Origin: an uncultured Pelagibacteraceae bacterium
GTDB taxonomy: Bacteria; Pseudomonadota; Alphaproteobacteria; Pelagibacterales; Pelagibacteraceae
Direction: 5' to 3'
NCBI GenBank assembly: GCA_902591045.1
Contig: CACIZC010000001.1
Coordinates: 110,937 to 174,936, forward strand
DNA length: 64,000 nucleotides
Positions 26,474 to 35,294 of this stretch are shown here, piece by piece. Made by a program: the position numbers and the translations under genes. The notes under the pieces were generated by a model, which saw only the letters and a program-made list of their open reading frames with translations, had not been told where the DNA came from and searched no databases. Positions within the stretch are counted from its first letter, which is position 1, and each line of letters starts with the position of its first letter.

Positions 26474-28537
26474 TTATTTTTTTCTATTCTCAATTAATGA
26501 TTCCACAACAGAGGGATCTGCTAAAGTGGTGGTATCCCCAAGATTATGATGTTCATCAGCCGCTATTTTTCTTAAAATACGTCTCATTATTTTCCCAGAC
26601 CTAGTTTTTGGTAACCCGGGAGCAAACTGTATATGGTCTGGAGTTGCAATAGGACCTATCTGTTTTCTAACCCAAAGTTTTAATTCTCTATCCAAGTCAC
26701 CGCTTGGATTTTCACCAGCATTCAGTGTTACGTAACAATAAAGTCCATTTCCCTTAATTTCATGTGGAAAACCCACTACCGCAGCTTCTGCTACTTTGTT
26801 GTGTGCAACAAAAGCACTTTCTATTTCAGCTGTACCCAGGTTGTGTCCAGAAACAATAATTACATCATCAACTCTACCAGTAATCCAATAATAACCATCT
26901 TTATCTCTTCTACATCCATCACCTGTAAAATATTTTCCATCAAATTGAGAAAAATAAGTATCTATAAATCTTTGATGATTTCCATAGACTGTACGCATTT
27001 GTCCTGGCCAAGATTGAGCCATACATAATCTGCCTTTACAGGCTCCCTTTAAAACCTTACCTGATTCATCAACAATAACAGGTTTTATTCCATAAAAAGG
27101 TTTTGTTGCTGATCCAGGTTTTAAATTAATCGCACCAGGCTGTGGTGCTATAAGAATACCACCTGTTTCTGTTTGCCACCATGTATCGACAATAGGACAT
27201 TTCCCTTCCCCAACAACATTGTAATACCACATCCATGCCTCAGGGTTAATTGGCTCCCCAACCGTTCCTAAAAGTTTAAGTGATTTTCTACTAGTTTTAT
27301 TAACTGGTCCATTTCCTTCACGCATTAATGCACGTATTGCAGTAGGTGCGGTATAAAATATATTTACTTTGTATTTATCTACTATTTGCCACCATCTAGA
27401 ACTATCAGGGTAATTTGGAACTCCTTCAAACATGATAGTTGTAGCTCCATTAGAGAGTGGACCATAAATAATATAGCTATGACCTGTAACCCACCCAATA
27501 TCTGCTGTACACCAATAAATATCTTTATTTTTATAATCAAAAATATATTGATGTGTCATTGAAGCATAAACCATATATCCACCGGTTGTATGCAAAACCC
27601 CCTTAGGTTTTCCAGTTGAACCAGAAGTATAAAGAATGAAAAGAGGATCTTCCGCATTCATTTCTTCAGGAACACACTTGTCAGAAGCTTTTGATATTAT
27701 TTCTTCATAAGATATGTCTCTATCATCGTCCCAATTTACTTCATTCCCAGTTCTTTTGACTACGACGCATTTTTTTACATTAGGACACTGAATCATAGCT
27801 TCATCAGCAATTTTTTTGAGTGGCACTATTTTGCCTCCTCTAACACCTTCGTCAGCAGTAACAACATAATCTGATTCACAATCATTTATCCTTGTCGCAA
27901 TTGAGTCAGGTGAGAATCCTCCAAATATGATGGAATGTACTGCTCCAATTCTAGCACAAGCTAGCATTATGTATGCTAACTCTGGAATCATTGTTAAATA
28001 AATAGTTACCCTATCGCCTTTTTGGACACCGATACTTTTTAAACCATTGGCTGCTTTGCAAACATTTTTGTGAAGTTCTTTATAAGTAATTTTTTTAGAG
28101 TCCGAAGGATCATCTCCAACCCAAATTATAGCTGTTTTATTTGGTTTCTTTTCTAGATGCCTATCAATACAGTTGGCAGAAGCATTTAAAGTTCCATCAT
28201 AATACCATTTTATACTCACTTCTTCTTTGCTGTATTTGACATCTTTGATTTTTGAATATGGTTTAATCCAAGTAATTCTCTTTCCTTCTTTTTTCCAGAA
28301 ATTTTCATTGTCCTTTATTGATAATTTATATTTTTTCTCATACTGACTTTTGTTAACCAGAGCTTGTTTTGCTCGACTGTCACTAACTTTAAAAACTAAA
28401 TTTCCGTCAGAATCAGTAGTTTGTTTTGAATGTTTTCTAGTGAGATTTTTTTTATTTTTGCTTACTAATTTTCTTTTTTTTATCTTCTTTCTTCTTCTTT
28501 TTCTGTTTTTTTTAGCTTTTCTTTTTCTTTTTGCCAT
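26474..28537 (-). CDS. acs: Acetyl-CoA synthetase with polybasic N-terminal extension
   Basis: 687 residues against about 650 usual. Makes acetyl-CoA from acetate, ATP and CoA through acetyl-AMP. Canonical parts: [17 protein letters not shown] (78-92), P-loop [11 protein letters not shown] (303-313), a WWQTETGG motif, and the C-terminal [11 protein letters not shown] with the lysine acetylated in other Acs enzymes. Odd: residues 1-38 contain 24 Lys/Arg and do not belong to the family. In the segment before the conserved domain there is no in-frame ATG, GTG or TTG other than the first Met, so the extension appears to be really translated. Located 20 bp after the EVE-domain gene on the same strand. 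Confidence 0.95.
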   Translation of the reverse strand: MAKRKRKAKKNRKRRRKKIKKRKLVSKNKKNLTRKHSKQTTDSDGNLVFKVSDSRAKQALVNKSQYEKKYKLSIKDNENFWKKEGKRITWIKPYSKIKDVKYSKEEVSIKWYYDGTLNASANCIDRHLEKKPNKTAIIWVGDDPSDSKKITYKELHKNVCKAANGLKSIGVQKGDRVTIYLTMIPELAYIMLACARIGAVHSIIFGGFSPDSIATRINDCESDYVVTADEGVRGGKIVPLKKIADEAMIQCPNVKKCVVVKRTGNEVNWDDDRDISYEEIISKASDKCVPEEMNAEDPLFILYTSGSTGKPKGVLHTTGGYMVYASMTHQYIFDYKNKDIYWCTADIGWVTGHSYIIYGPLSNGATTIMFEGVPNYPDSSRWWQIVDKYKVNIFYTAPTAIRALMREGNGPVNKTSRKSLKLLGTVGEPINPEAWMWYYNVVGEGKCPIVDTWWQTETGGILIAPQPGAINLKPGSATKPFYGIKPVIVDESGKVLKGACKGRLCMAQSWPGQMRTVYGNHQRFIDTYFSQFDGKYFTGDGCRRDKDGYYWITGRVDDVIIVSGHNLGTAEIESAFVAHNKVAEAAVVGFPHEIKGNGLYCYVTLNAGENPSGDLDRELKLWVRKQIGPIATPDHIQFAPGLPKTRSGKIMRRILRKIAADEHHNLGDTTTLADPSVVESLIENRKK

Positions 28538-28557
28538 TTTATGAGTACTCCAAATCT

Positions 28558-28977
28558 CTAAGTGCCGATCTTACCCATCTTGCATATAATTTTCCAGCTT
28601 TTTGAGTCGATTGGCATTACTGATAATCTAGGTTGTTTTAATAGCGGAAGATGGCTTAAAAACTCATGTTTTTTTATGTCATTTAAAGATACAGCAGAGT
28701 AAAATCCCTTAGAGCTTGAAACCAAAATGGACCCGAATTTTCCTGTTTTATCCGTTTTATCTTGGAAAAATTCTTTAACTACTTTTACTATACCCACGAT
28801 TTTTTTCTCATTACCTGTATGGTAAAAAAAACAAAGATCACCAATTGTCATTTTTTTTAGATTGTTTCTTGCCTGATAATTTCTCACACCATTCCATTCA
28901 GCAGTTCCTTTGCTGGATTTTACCTGGTTCTTCCACGACCACTCTTCAGGTTCAGTTTTAATTAGCCAATATTTCAT
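28558..28977 (-). CDS. EVE domain protein
   Basis: 139 residues, a single PUA-like EVE domain: [15 protein letters not shown] at the start, [16 protein letters not shown] and [18 protein letters not shown] in the middle, [16 protein letters not shown] near the end. EVE domains bind modified bases in DNA or RNA; the cellular role of the standalone protein (YmeA/Thyn1 type) is not established. Upstream of acs on the same strand and probably cotranscribed. Confidence 0.93.
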   Translation of the reverse strand: MKYWLIKTEPEEWSWKNQVKSSKGTAEWNGVRNYQARNNLKKMTIGDLCFFYHTGNEKKIVGIVKVVKEFFQDKTDKTGKFGSILVSSSKGFYSAVSLNDIKKHEFLSHLPLLKQPRLSVMPIDSKSWKIICKMGKIGT

Positions 28978-28984
28978 TAGAGCA

Positions 28985-29020
28985 AAAAAAAACCCACTTA
29001 TTTCTAAGTGGGTTTTTTAA
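28985..29020 (-). terminator. Rho-independent terminator of the outer-membrane barrel gene
   Basis: Perfect 12-bp stem AAAACCCACTTA (28989-29000) / TAAGTGGGTTTT (29005-29016) with a TTTC loop, followed by a T run in the reverse direction. It separates the barrel gene from the EVE-acs unit. Confidence 0.9.
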
Positions 29021-29045
29021 TATTTTGTTAAGGGTAACTTCTTTA

Positions 29046-29714
29046 TTAGAAGTTGTAGCCCATTGAAACTCCAAGAGTTAAAGCATCAGCATCAGCTTTC
29101 ACAGTACTTGAGCCTGAAGAAGCAGATAATGAAACCTCATCAAAGTCCCTATAGTTAAGCTCTAGCTTAGCAAAGCCTGAGCCATAGTCCCCTTTAATAC
29201 CAAGACCGGCCATGTAACCTTCTATAGAAGCGTTACCGTAAGATGATGTTGGTAGTGTTTCGTTCGTTGTAACATCAACTTCCATGTAGCCAACTTTAGC
29301 ATAAAGTCCGTTATCAAATGGTGCATACTCTACGTAAAGAGTAACTAAGTCTTCTAGATCAGCACTAGCTTTTCTTTCACCAGTATCAACACCAGCATCT
29401 CCTGCCGGACCAGACGGTGAATCAGATCTAGTTCCTGAACCAATTTCTTGATCCATAGGAACGTAATCTAGACCTAAAGTTAAACCATTTGAAAAACCGT
29501 ATTCCACAAATACTGAAGCACCAGCTACGTTTTCTTCGATGGTCTTGCTATTTGTTTCTGGACCTACGTCACCCGATTTCTCACTCTCAGAACCATCGGT
29601 TTCTACTTGTGCCCAGAAGACACTTCCGCCGACTGCTAAGCCTTCAGCTTGTACAGCACTTGGTGCTAGTAAAAGCGCAAGGATAGAGAATATCTTTAAA
29701 ACGTTGTTTTTCAT
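29046..29714 (-). CDS. Outer-membrane beta-barrel protein (OmpA/OmpW-type small porin)
   Basis: 222 residues. Signal peptide 1-23 (LKIFSILALLLAPSAVQA), then alternating amphipathic strands typical of an 8-stranded barrel, ending SMGYNF with the C-terminal Phe used for BAM recognition. Acidic Gly/Ser-rich loops lie around residues 35-60 and 90-120. Ligand or channel function unknown. Codon use is more GC-rich than neighbouring genes, the ribosome site AGGAAG is good and a dedicated terminator follows: together these suggest an abundant protein. Confidence 0.85.
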   Translation of the reverse strand: MKNNVLKIFSILALLLAPSAVQAEGLAVGGSVFWAQVETDGSESEKSGDVGPETNSKTIEENVAGASVFVEYGFSNGLTLGLDYVPMDQEIGSGTRSDSPSGPAGDAGVDTGERKASADLEDLVTLYVEYAPFDNGLYAKVGYMEVDVTTNETLPTSSYGNASIEGYMAGLGIKGDYGSGFAKLELNYRDFDEVSLSASSGSSTVKADADALTLGVSMGYNF

Positions 29715-29904
29715 AAACTTCCTTTACTTAATTTTTAATTAAAAATTGTCTCTAATATAAATAATTATTATTTGTTTCAAAGCACTATTAATCCTCAAAA
29801 CGAAAAAACTAAGGAAAAAATTGTTTTTATTCAAAAAGGCACAATTTTAAAGGGTTTTTGTTGTAGATATGTGACTTTTTTACAACATTAAATAAGCCAA
29901 AACC
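29715..29904. other. 190-bp intergenic gap between tsaD and the barrel gene
   Basis: No reading frame worth reporting. It contains two weak inverted repeats: AAAATTGT/ACAATTTT (29817-29824 and 29841-29848), which in the tsaD direction is followed by a few T and may be a poor terminator, and TGTTGTA/TACAACA (29859-29865 and 29881-29887). AT-rich stems like these are expected by chance here. Confidence 0.4.
29754..29780 (-). promoter_or_regulatory. Candidate promoter of the outer-membrane barrel gene
   Basis: On the reverse strand TTGAAA (29780-29775), a 15-bp spacer and TATATT (29759-29754), about 40 bp before the ATG. The spacer is short, so this is only a candidate. An 18-bp AT palindrome at 29730-29747 lies in the leader. 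Confidence 0.35.
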
Positions 29905-30993
29905 TTAGATTTTAAGCCCAGGTCCTTTCATAAATGGAGCCTTTTCATCTAGTGCCCATCTAGATTTTACAGGCATATCTTTATTATAAAGTAGAGGGTT
30001 TTTTTCCTTATACCTTTTGATTCCTGCCCAGGCAATCATGGCTCCATTGTCCCCACAATATTGTTTTGATGGGAATAAAATATTGAAATTCATTTTTTTT
30101 GAGAGGCTAATAAGATCCTGTCTTATGGATTCGTTAGCAGCTACACCTCCGGCTACCACAAAATTTTTAGGCAACTGATCAGATATTTTTGTTTTCTCTA
30201 TAAAAATCTTCATCGCAACTTTAGATTTTTCTATTAAAATTTGATTGATAGTATTTTGAAAAGATGCCGCTAGGTTATACTTTTCTTTTTTCAAATCTAT
30301 TTCCTTTGATTTTCGTAGAACTGCTGTTTTTAGACCGGCAAGAGATAAATTACATCCACCTCTATGAATAATAGGTTTTGGAAGATTGAAACTATCTTTT
30401 TTACCTAATTTAGCAATTTTTTCTACTTCGGGACCACCAGGATAACCCAAGCTTAAGATCTTTGCAGTTTTATCAAAGGCTTCACCGACAGCATCATCAA
30501 TTGTTGTGCCGATTTGAATATAATCATTTATTCCTTTAACAATTAAGTATTGAGAATGTCCACCTGAAATTAATAACAATAGGTAAGGGAAGGATATTTT
30601 ATTTTCGATTGATGCGCTTAATGCATGACCTTCCAAATGATTTATTGGTAAAAAGGGTTTTTTAGAAAATGCTGCTAAACTTTTCCCAACATTATATCCA
30701 ACAGTTAGACAAACGATCAATCCTGGTCCAGCAGTTGCAGCTATACCATCTAAATCTTTAATTTTCGTATTACTTTTTTTAAGTGCTTCATCGATAATAA
30801 GGTCTATTTTTTCAATGTGTGACCTTGCGGCTATTTCAGGAACTACACCCCCAAATTCTCTATGTTCCTCTATTTGACTAGAAACTATATTTGACAAAAC
30901 CTTTGCAGTACCATCAGTATTTTCCTGTACAACTGATGCTGCTGTTTCGTCACAGCTAGTTTCAATCCCTAAAAAAGTAAGTTTTTTTTTCAT
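29905..30993 (-). CDS. tsaD: tRNA N6-threonylcarbamoyladenosine transferase TsaD
   Basis: 362 residues. FLGIETSCDETAASVV at the N-terminus (ASKHA phosphate-1 motif) and the iron-binding INHLEGH with His119 and His123 are diagnostic. Transfers threonylcarbamoyl to A37 of ANN-decoding tRNAs together with TsaB and TsaE (not in the window). Divergent from hemC with only 38 bp between the starts. A TATAAT 10 bp before the ATG implies a very short leader. Confidence 0.96.
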   Translation of the reverse strand: MKKKLTFLGIETSCDETAASVVQENTDGTAKVLSNIVSSQIEEHREFGGVVPEIAARSHIEKIDLIIDEALKKSNTKIKDLDGIAATAGPGLIVCLTVGYNVGKSLAAFSKKPFLPINHLEGHALSASIENKISFPYLLLLISGGHSQYLIVKGINDYIQIGTTIDDAVGEAFDKTAKILSLGYPGGPEVEKIAKLGKKDSFNLPKPIIHRGGCNLSLAGLKTAVLRKSKEIDLKKEKYNLAASFQNTINQILIEKSKVAMKIFIEKTKISDQLPKNFVVAGGVAANESIRQDLISLSKKMNFNILFPSKQYCGDNGAMIAWAGIKRYKEKNPLLYNKDMPVKSRWALDEKAPFMKGPGLKI

Positions 30994-31003
30994 AAAATTA
31001 TAT

Positions 31004-31031
31004 ATTATAAAATATATATGTTTATAGACAA
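31004..31031 (-). promoter_or_regulatory. Promoter of tsaD, near-leaderless
   Basis: On the reverse strand TTGTCT (31031-31026), 16-bp spacer, TATAAT (31009-31004). Ten bases separate the -10 box from the ATG, so the predicted leader is about 3 nt. The -35 box abuts the hemC start codon. Confidence 0.55.
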
Positions 31032-31952
31032 ATGGATAATAAAATAACTATAGGTTCAAGAGGTAGCAAACTTTCTTTAGCTTATGCTAATAAAGTCAAA
31101 AATCTCATCTCAAACGTTGATAAAATAACAGGTAATAAAATCAAAATAGAAGTAATCAAAACTTCTGGAGATTTATTTAAAGATAAAAAAATATCAGAAA
31201 TTGGTGGTAAAAATCTATTCTGCAAAGAAATTGAAGATAAATTAATTAAAAAAGAAATAGACATTGCCATACACTCTTTAAAAGATATGGACTCAATTGA
31301 AACAGAAGGGCTTGTTATTAAGGCTTACATAGAAAGAAATGATCCCAGAGAATCTTTTGTTTCTAAAAAATATAGTAAATTATCCGAGGCTAAAAATGCA
31401 AGAATTGGATCAAGTTCAAGAAGAAGAGAGCTTCAAATAAAGCTTATGAATCAAAATATTGAAGTAGAGAGCATTAGGGGAAATATTGATACAAGAATAA
31501 AAAAAATGGAAAATGGCGAATATGACGGCGTGATATTAGCTTTGGCTGGTTTAAATACATTAAACTTAAATCATCATGCAAAAGAGATATTCCCTATAAA
31601 AGATTTTATCCCAACCGCAGGACAAGGGATAATTGCTGTTCAATGTAGAAATGATAATGAAAATATTAAAAAAATTTTAGAAAAAATCAATCATCCCCAA
31701 ACAGAAGTATGCGCTTTAGCAGAAAGAAGTTTTTTAAAAACTCTAGGCGGAGATTGTGATACAGCAGTCGGCTGTTCAGCTATTTTAAATAAAGAAACCA
31801 TCGAGCTCAGTGCCCAACTTTTCTCTGATGATGGTAATAAAGTTTTCTATGTAAATAAATCTGGAAAGTTGAACGAACCTAAATTACTTGGCATCCTTGC
31901 AGGACAAGACATTTTAGAAAAATCAAAAGGGAATTTTGTTAAAAAAAGATGA
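31032..31952 (+). CDS. hemC: Hydroxymethylbilane synthase (porphobilinogen deaminase)
   Basis: 306 residues. Polymerises four porphobilinogens on a dipyrromethane cofactor. IGSRGSKLSLAYA at the start, IAIHSLKDM, RIGSSSRRRELQI and the cofactor-attachment region LGGDCDTAVG with the invariant Cys near residue 240. Overlaps hemD by ATGA, giving the standard hemCD pair that supplies uroporphyrinogen for HemE at 412. Confidence 0.96.
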   Translation: MDNKITIGSRGSKLSLAYANKVKNLISNVDKITGNKIKIEVIKTSGDLFKDKKISEIGGKNLFCKEIEDKLIKKEIDIAIHSLKDMDSIETEGLVIKAYIERNDPRESFVSKKYSKLSEAKNARIGSSSRRRELQIKLMNQNIEVESIRGNIDTRIKKMENGEYDGVILALAGLNTLNLNHHAKEIFPIKDFIPTAGQGIIAVQCRNDNENIKKILEKINHPQTEVCALAERSFLKTLGGDCDTAVGCSAILNKETIELSAQLFSDDGNKVFYVNKSGKLNEPKLLGILAGQDILEKSKGNFVKKR

Positions 31953-32665
31953 ATATAATTTTTACTAGACCCTTAATAGACGCAGAAGATCTTATGATGA
32001 ATTTTTTTTCATTAGGTCATAAAATTATTCATATACCAACTCTGAGTGTAAAATCAGCTGACATGGAACCAATAAATTTAAAAGATTATAGTGCATTAAT
32101 ATTTACCAGCGCAAATGCAGCCAGGTTTTTAAAATTAAAAAATAATGAAAAAAATATAAAATGTTTTTGTGTTGGGAGTCTCACCGAAAGAGCTTTAAGA
32201 TTAAAAGGTTTTAATAATACCATTGCTGCATCAGGTACCGTTAATGCTTTAAAGAATGTAATTGTTAATTTTAAGGAAGATATTAATAAATCGAAGCTAG
32301 CGTATTTGTGTGGAGACGTAGTTTCTTATGAACTGGACAAAGAGCTTCAAAAAGAAGGTTTTGAGGTAAATAAAATTATAAATTACACTTCTACCAAAAT
32401 AACAAACCTTAATGATGAAAGTAGAGATTTAATGAAAAAATACACGCCAAATATTGCATTAATATACTCCAAAAGAAGTGCAGAAAGTTTTGACGAGATA
32501 ATTAGAAAATACTCTCTAGCAGAACTGATGACACATTGCAAAGTTATGTGTATAAGTAAAAAAATTGAAGAATATTTAAAATTAAAAGGCTGGAAGAAAA
32601 CTGAAATTTTTAATCCCGGTGAGGAATTGATAAGGATAGATCAAATTAAAAATGAACATTATTGA
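31949..32665 (+). CDS. hemD: Uroporphyrinogen-III synthase
   Basis: 238 residues. Sequence is poorly conserved, as usual for HemD, but IIFTRPLIDAEDLMMNFFSLGHK at the N-terminus (two blocks), IFTSANAARFL and ALIYSKRSAESF are the family's recognisable positions. Cyclises and inverts ring D of hydroxymethylbilane. The overlap with hemC supports the call; it overlaps the MscS gene by 14 nt. Confidence 0.9.
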   Translation: MNIIFTRPLIDAEDLMMNFFSLGHKIIHIPTLSVKSADMEPINLKDYSALIFTSANAARFLKLKNNEKNIKCFCVGSLTERALRLKGFNNTIAASGTVNALKNVIVNFKEDINKSKLAYLCGDVVSYELDKELQKEGFEVNKIINYTSTKITNLNDESRDLMKKYTPNIALIYSKRSAESFDEIIRKYSLAELMTHCKVMCISKKIEEYLKLKGWKKTEIFNPGEELIRIDQIKNEHY

Positions 32666-33737
32666 AAACTTTTTAACATTATTTGTTGAGGTGTGGAAAA
32701 AAGGTATTCTTGGAATAGATATTTTCCAAATACTAATTGGCCTAGGAATTTTTTTATTTTTTTTACTACTTAGAGGCTTCATTAGTAAAATTATTATTAA
32801 TCGTTTAAAAAAAATAGCAAAAAAAACTACAAATAAATTAGATGACACTTTTGTTAAAGCAATGGAAGGTCCCGCTCGATTTTTTCCAATTGTTGTAGGC
32901 TTTTTTATTGCAAGTTACTATTTAGAATTTAGTCCTGAGTCACAATCGTTTGTAGACAACTTAAATAAATCACTTATTACAATTTTAATTTTTTGGTTGA
33001 TACACCAGTTTATTCAGCCTGTTACTTATCTATTAGGAGGTTTAGAAAAACTTTTAACAAGAGAATTAATCGGATGGATAGTTAAAGCTTTAAAAATACT
33101 TATTTTTATTTTAGGCGCAGCTGCGGTTTTAGAACTTTGGGGAATCAAAATAGGACCAATAATTGCTGGATTAGGTTTGTTTGGTGTTGCGGTAGCATTA
33201 GGAGCCCAAGATTTATTTAAGAATTTAATATCAGGGATTTTAGTATTAGTAGAAAAAAGATTTAAAGTTGGCGACTGGATTATTGTTGAAAACATTATAG
33301 AAGGAATTGTTGAACGAATAGGGTTCAGGTCAACAGGTGTTAGAAAATTTGACAAATCAATAGCAATCATTCCGAATTTTCAATTTGCAGAAAATGCTGT
33401 AATTAATATAAGTCAAACAACCAATTGGATAATTAGCTGGGTTATTACTTTGCAATACAATACAACTGTGGAACAGCTTAAAAAAATTAGAGATGAAATA
33501 GAAAAATATGTCACCACTCATAAGGATTTTGAAACTAGCTTAGGTCATGCAGTTAGAGTTGATAAGTTTTCAGATAGCTCTATAGACATGTATATAAGAT
33601 GTTTTACAGTTACAGATGATTGGGATGAGTGGCTTGCAGTTAAAGAAAAGTTGGCAATAGAAATTAAACAAATTGTAGAAAAAAATAATGCTTCTTTTGC
33701 TTTTCCGAGCCAGTCAATTTATGTGGAGAAAAAATAA
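32652..33737 (+). CDS. MscS-family mechanosensitive channel
   Basis: 361 residues. About four to five membrane helices (residues 20-40, 70-90, 105-125, 140-165, then pore helix IIAGLGLFGVAVALGAQDLFKNLISG at about 172-197), then the MscS beta domain starting VLVEKRFKVGDWIIVENIIEG and IPNFQFAENAVIN. The Gly/Ala-rich pore helix is intact. It releases solutes on osmotic downshock. Overlaps hemD and touches the YggT gene. Confidence 0.92.
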   Translation: MNIIENFLTLFVEVWKKGILGIDIFQILIGLGIFLFFLLLRGFISKIIINRLKKIAKKTTNKLDDTFVKAMEGPARFFPIVVGFFIASYYLEFSPESQSFVDNLNKSLITILIFWLIHQFIQPVTYLLGGLEKLLTRELIGWIVKALKILIFILGAAAVLELWGIKIGPIIAGLGLFGVAVALGAQDLFKNLISGILVLVEKRFKVGDWIIVENIIEGIVERIGFRSTGVRKFDKSIAIIPNFQFAENAVINISQTTNWIISWVITLQYNTTVEQLKKIRDEIEKYVTTHKDFETSLGHAVRVDKFSDSSIDMYIRCFTVTDDWDEWLAVKEKLAIEIKQIVEKNNASFAFPSQSIYVEKK

Positions 33738-34027
33738 TGAAATCTATCTTGGTTTTAGTTGATAGTGTTGTTTATATTTATATTTGGATTTTAATTATTA
33801 ACGCCGTGCTTAGTTGGTTAATAGCTTTTAATGTTCTAAATACTTCAAATCGTCTAGTTTATTCTTTGCTGGATATAAGTTACAAAATGACCGATCCACT
33901 TTTAAGACCTATAAGAAACTTTTTGCCTAATCTGGGTAGTATAGATATTTCTCCAGTGGTTCTTATTTTACTTTTAATGTTTGTAAGAAATTTAATTTTT
34001 GAATTTTTTGCACCTGCGATGTTCTAA
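33737..34027 (+). CDS. YggT family membrane protein
   Basis: 96 residues, two hydrophobic regions separated by the hallmark YKMTDPLLRPIRNFLPNLGSIDISP block. Function unknown; homologues in other bacteria have been tied to osmotic tolerance and division-site envelope assembly. Start overlaps the MscS stop by one base. Confidence 0.93.
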   Translation: MKSILVLVDSVVYIYIWILIINAVLSWLIAFNVLNTSNRLVYSLLDISYKMTDPLLRPIRNFLPNLGSIDISPVVLILLLMFVRNLIFEFFAPAMF

Positions 34028-34029
34028 AT

Positions 34030-34869
34030 ATGATTATTGATGGGAAAAAAACAGCTGCAGAGTTGAGAGAAGAATTAAAAAAGAAAGTAGCAGAACTTAA
34101 ATCTACCCATAATGCTGTTCCGGGATTAACCGTTATTTTAGTTGGAGAAGATCCTGCAAGTAAAATTTATGTTAAAAATAAAGAAAAATTTGCCAAAGAA
34201 ATTGGGATGAACTCTGAGGTAATTAGATATCCTGCAAACGTAGAAGAAAAAGTTGTTTTAAATAAAATTAAGGAACTAAATGAAGATAAAAAAATTTCAG
34301 GTATTTTAGTTCAACTACCTTTACCAAAACATATAGACAAAAGAAAAGTTATTGAAACTATACTTCCTGGTAAAGATGTAGATGGATTCCACCCGGTAAA
34401 TGTTGGAAATTTATCTTCAGGTTATGACAGTAGTATTCCTTGTACACCGCTAGGGTGTTATTTATTACTAAAAAAAGTTGAGAAAAATTTAAACGGTAAA
34501 CATGCTGTTGTGATTGGAAGATCGAATTTAAATGGGAAACCCATGACACAATTACTTTTAAAAGAAAATTGTACTGTAACAATAACACATTCAAAAACAA
34601 AAGATTTAAAAGCAGAATGCAATAGGGCAGATATAATTATAGCTGCGGTAGGAAGACCAAAGTTGGTTAAAGGAAATTGGGTTAAAAAAGGTGCTATTGT
34701 TATTGATGTTGGAATTAACAAAACAGATTCAGGCATAGTAGGTGATGTTGATTTTGATGAAGTTTCTAAAGTAGCAAAAGCCGTAACCCCAGTTCCTGGT
34801 GGAGTAGGACCTATGACGATTGCTTGTTTGCTTAGTAATACGATCGAGTGTTTTAAAAAATTAAATTAA
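34030..34869 (+). CDS. folD: Bifunctional methylenetetrahydrofolate dehydrogenase/cyclohydrolase
   Basis: 279 residues. VGEDPASKIYVKNKEKFAKEIG with the catalytic Tyr-Lys pair, GILVQLPLPKHID, DVDGFHPVN, VIGRSNLNGKP and the C-terminal TPVPGGVGPMTIA are all intact. Oxidises methylene-THF to formyl-THF with NADP+, supplying formyl groups for PurH and others. Overlaps the convergent unknown gene by 4 bp. Confidence 0.97.
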   Translation: MIIDGKKTAAELREELKKKVAELKSTHNAVPGLTVILVGEDPASKIYVKNKEKFAKEIGMNSEVIRYPANVEEKVVLNKIKELNEDKKISGILVQLPLPKHIDKRKVIETILPGKDVDGFHPVNVGNLSSGYDSSIPCTPLGCYLLLKKVEKNLNGKHAVVIGRSNLNGKPMTQLLLKENCTVTITHSKTKDLKAECNRADIIIAAVGRPKLVKGNWVKKGAIVIDVGINKTDSGIVGDVDFDEVSKVAKAVTPVPGGVGPMTIACLLSNTIECFKKLN

Positions 34870-35294
34870 TAATAATCACCACCCATTTGCTTATATTTTT
34901 TTGCTAGCAACTGAGCTTTTCTGGCTGACCATTGACCTGCTTTTGTACCATGGGTTTTTGAAGCTTTAATTTGCAAAAATAATTTTTGTCTTAAATAGGG
35001 TTTTGTATAATTAGCTATTTTTTTTGGTGGAGCTTTATATTTCCATTCGTTTCTATATTTTCTTACTTGCTCTACGATATATTTTGGTTGTTTAGAAAAT
35101 TGTTTGCCTATTTTTGAAATTCTTTGTTTAGCTTTTGTTGTAATTTTATAGTCTAGTTTTGATAAAGCCTTAATAGCTTTTTCAGGTAAATATCTTTCTC
35201 CTGTAATTGAAGATTTTTTACCTGACTTAGTTTTCCAATTTTGTTTAATCCAAGCTATTAAATTTACTTGTTTTTGTGTTAAATTTTTTTTCAT
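34866..35294 (-). CDS. Small basic protein resembling DUF5872
   Basis: 142 residues, very basic throughout, predicted soluble. Two blocks stand out: GERYLPEKAIKALSKLDY (about residues 33-50) and a C-terminal WSARKAQLLAKKYKQMGGDYY (122-142). From memory the same blocks (GxRYLPxKA and WSARKAQLxxKxYKxxGGGY) occur in a family of short basic proteins found in bacteria, phages and large DNA viruses, called DUF5872. Function unknown; the composition suggests nucleic-acid contact. Overlaps the SDR gene by 4 nt. Confidence 0.6.
   Translation of the reverse strand: MKKNLTQKQVNLIAWIKQNWKTKSGKKSSITGERYLPEKAIKALSKLDYKITTKAKQRISKIGKQFSKQPKYIVEQVRKYRNEWKYKAPPKKIANYTKPYLRQKLFLQIKASKTHGTKAGQWSARKAQLLAKKYKQMGGDYY

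Noticed and set aside
28421..28537. Separate small lysine-rich gene in front of acs
   Set aside because: No stop codon or start codon separates the basic stretch from the Acs domain, and the frame is continuous.
29730..29747. 18-bp perfect palindrome AATTTTTAATTAAAAATT in the barrel gene leader as an operator
   Set aside because: Made only of A and T in AT-rich DNA, so chance occurrence is likely. Not reported as a separate feature.
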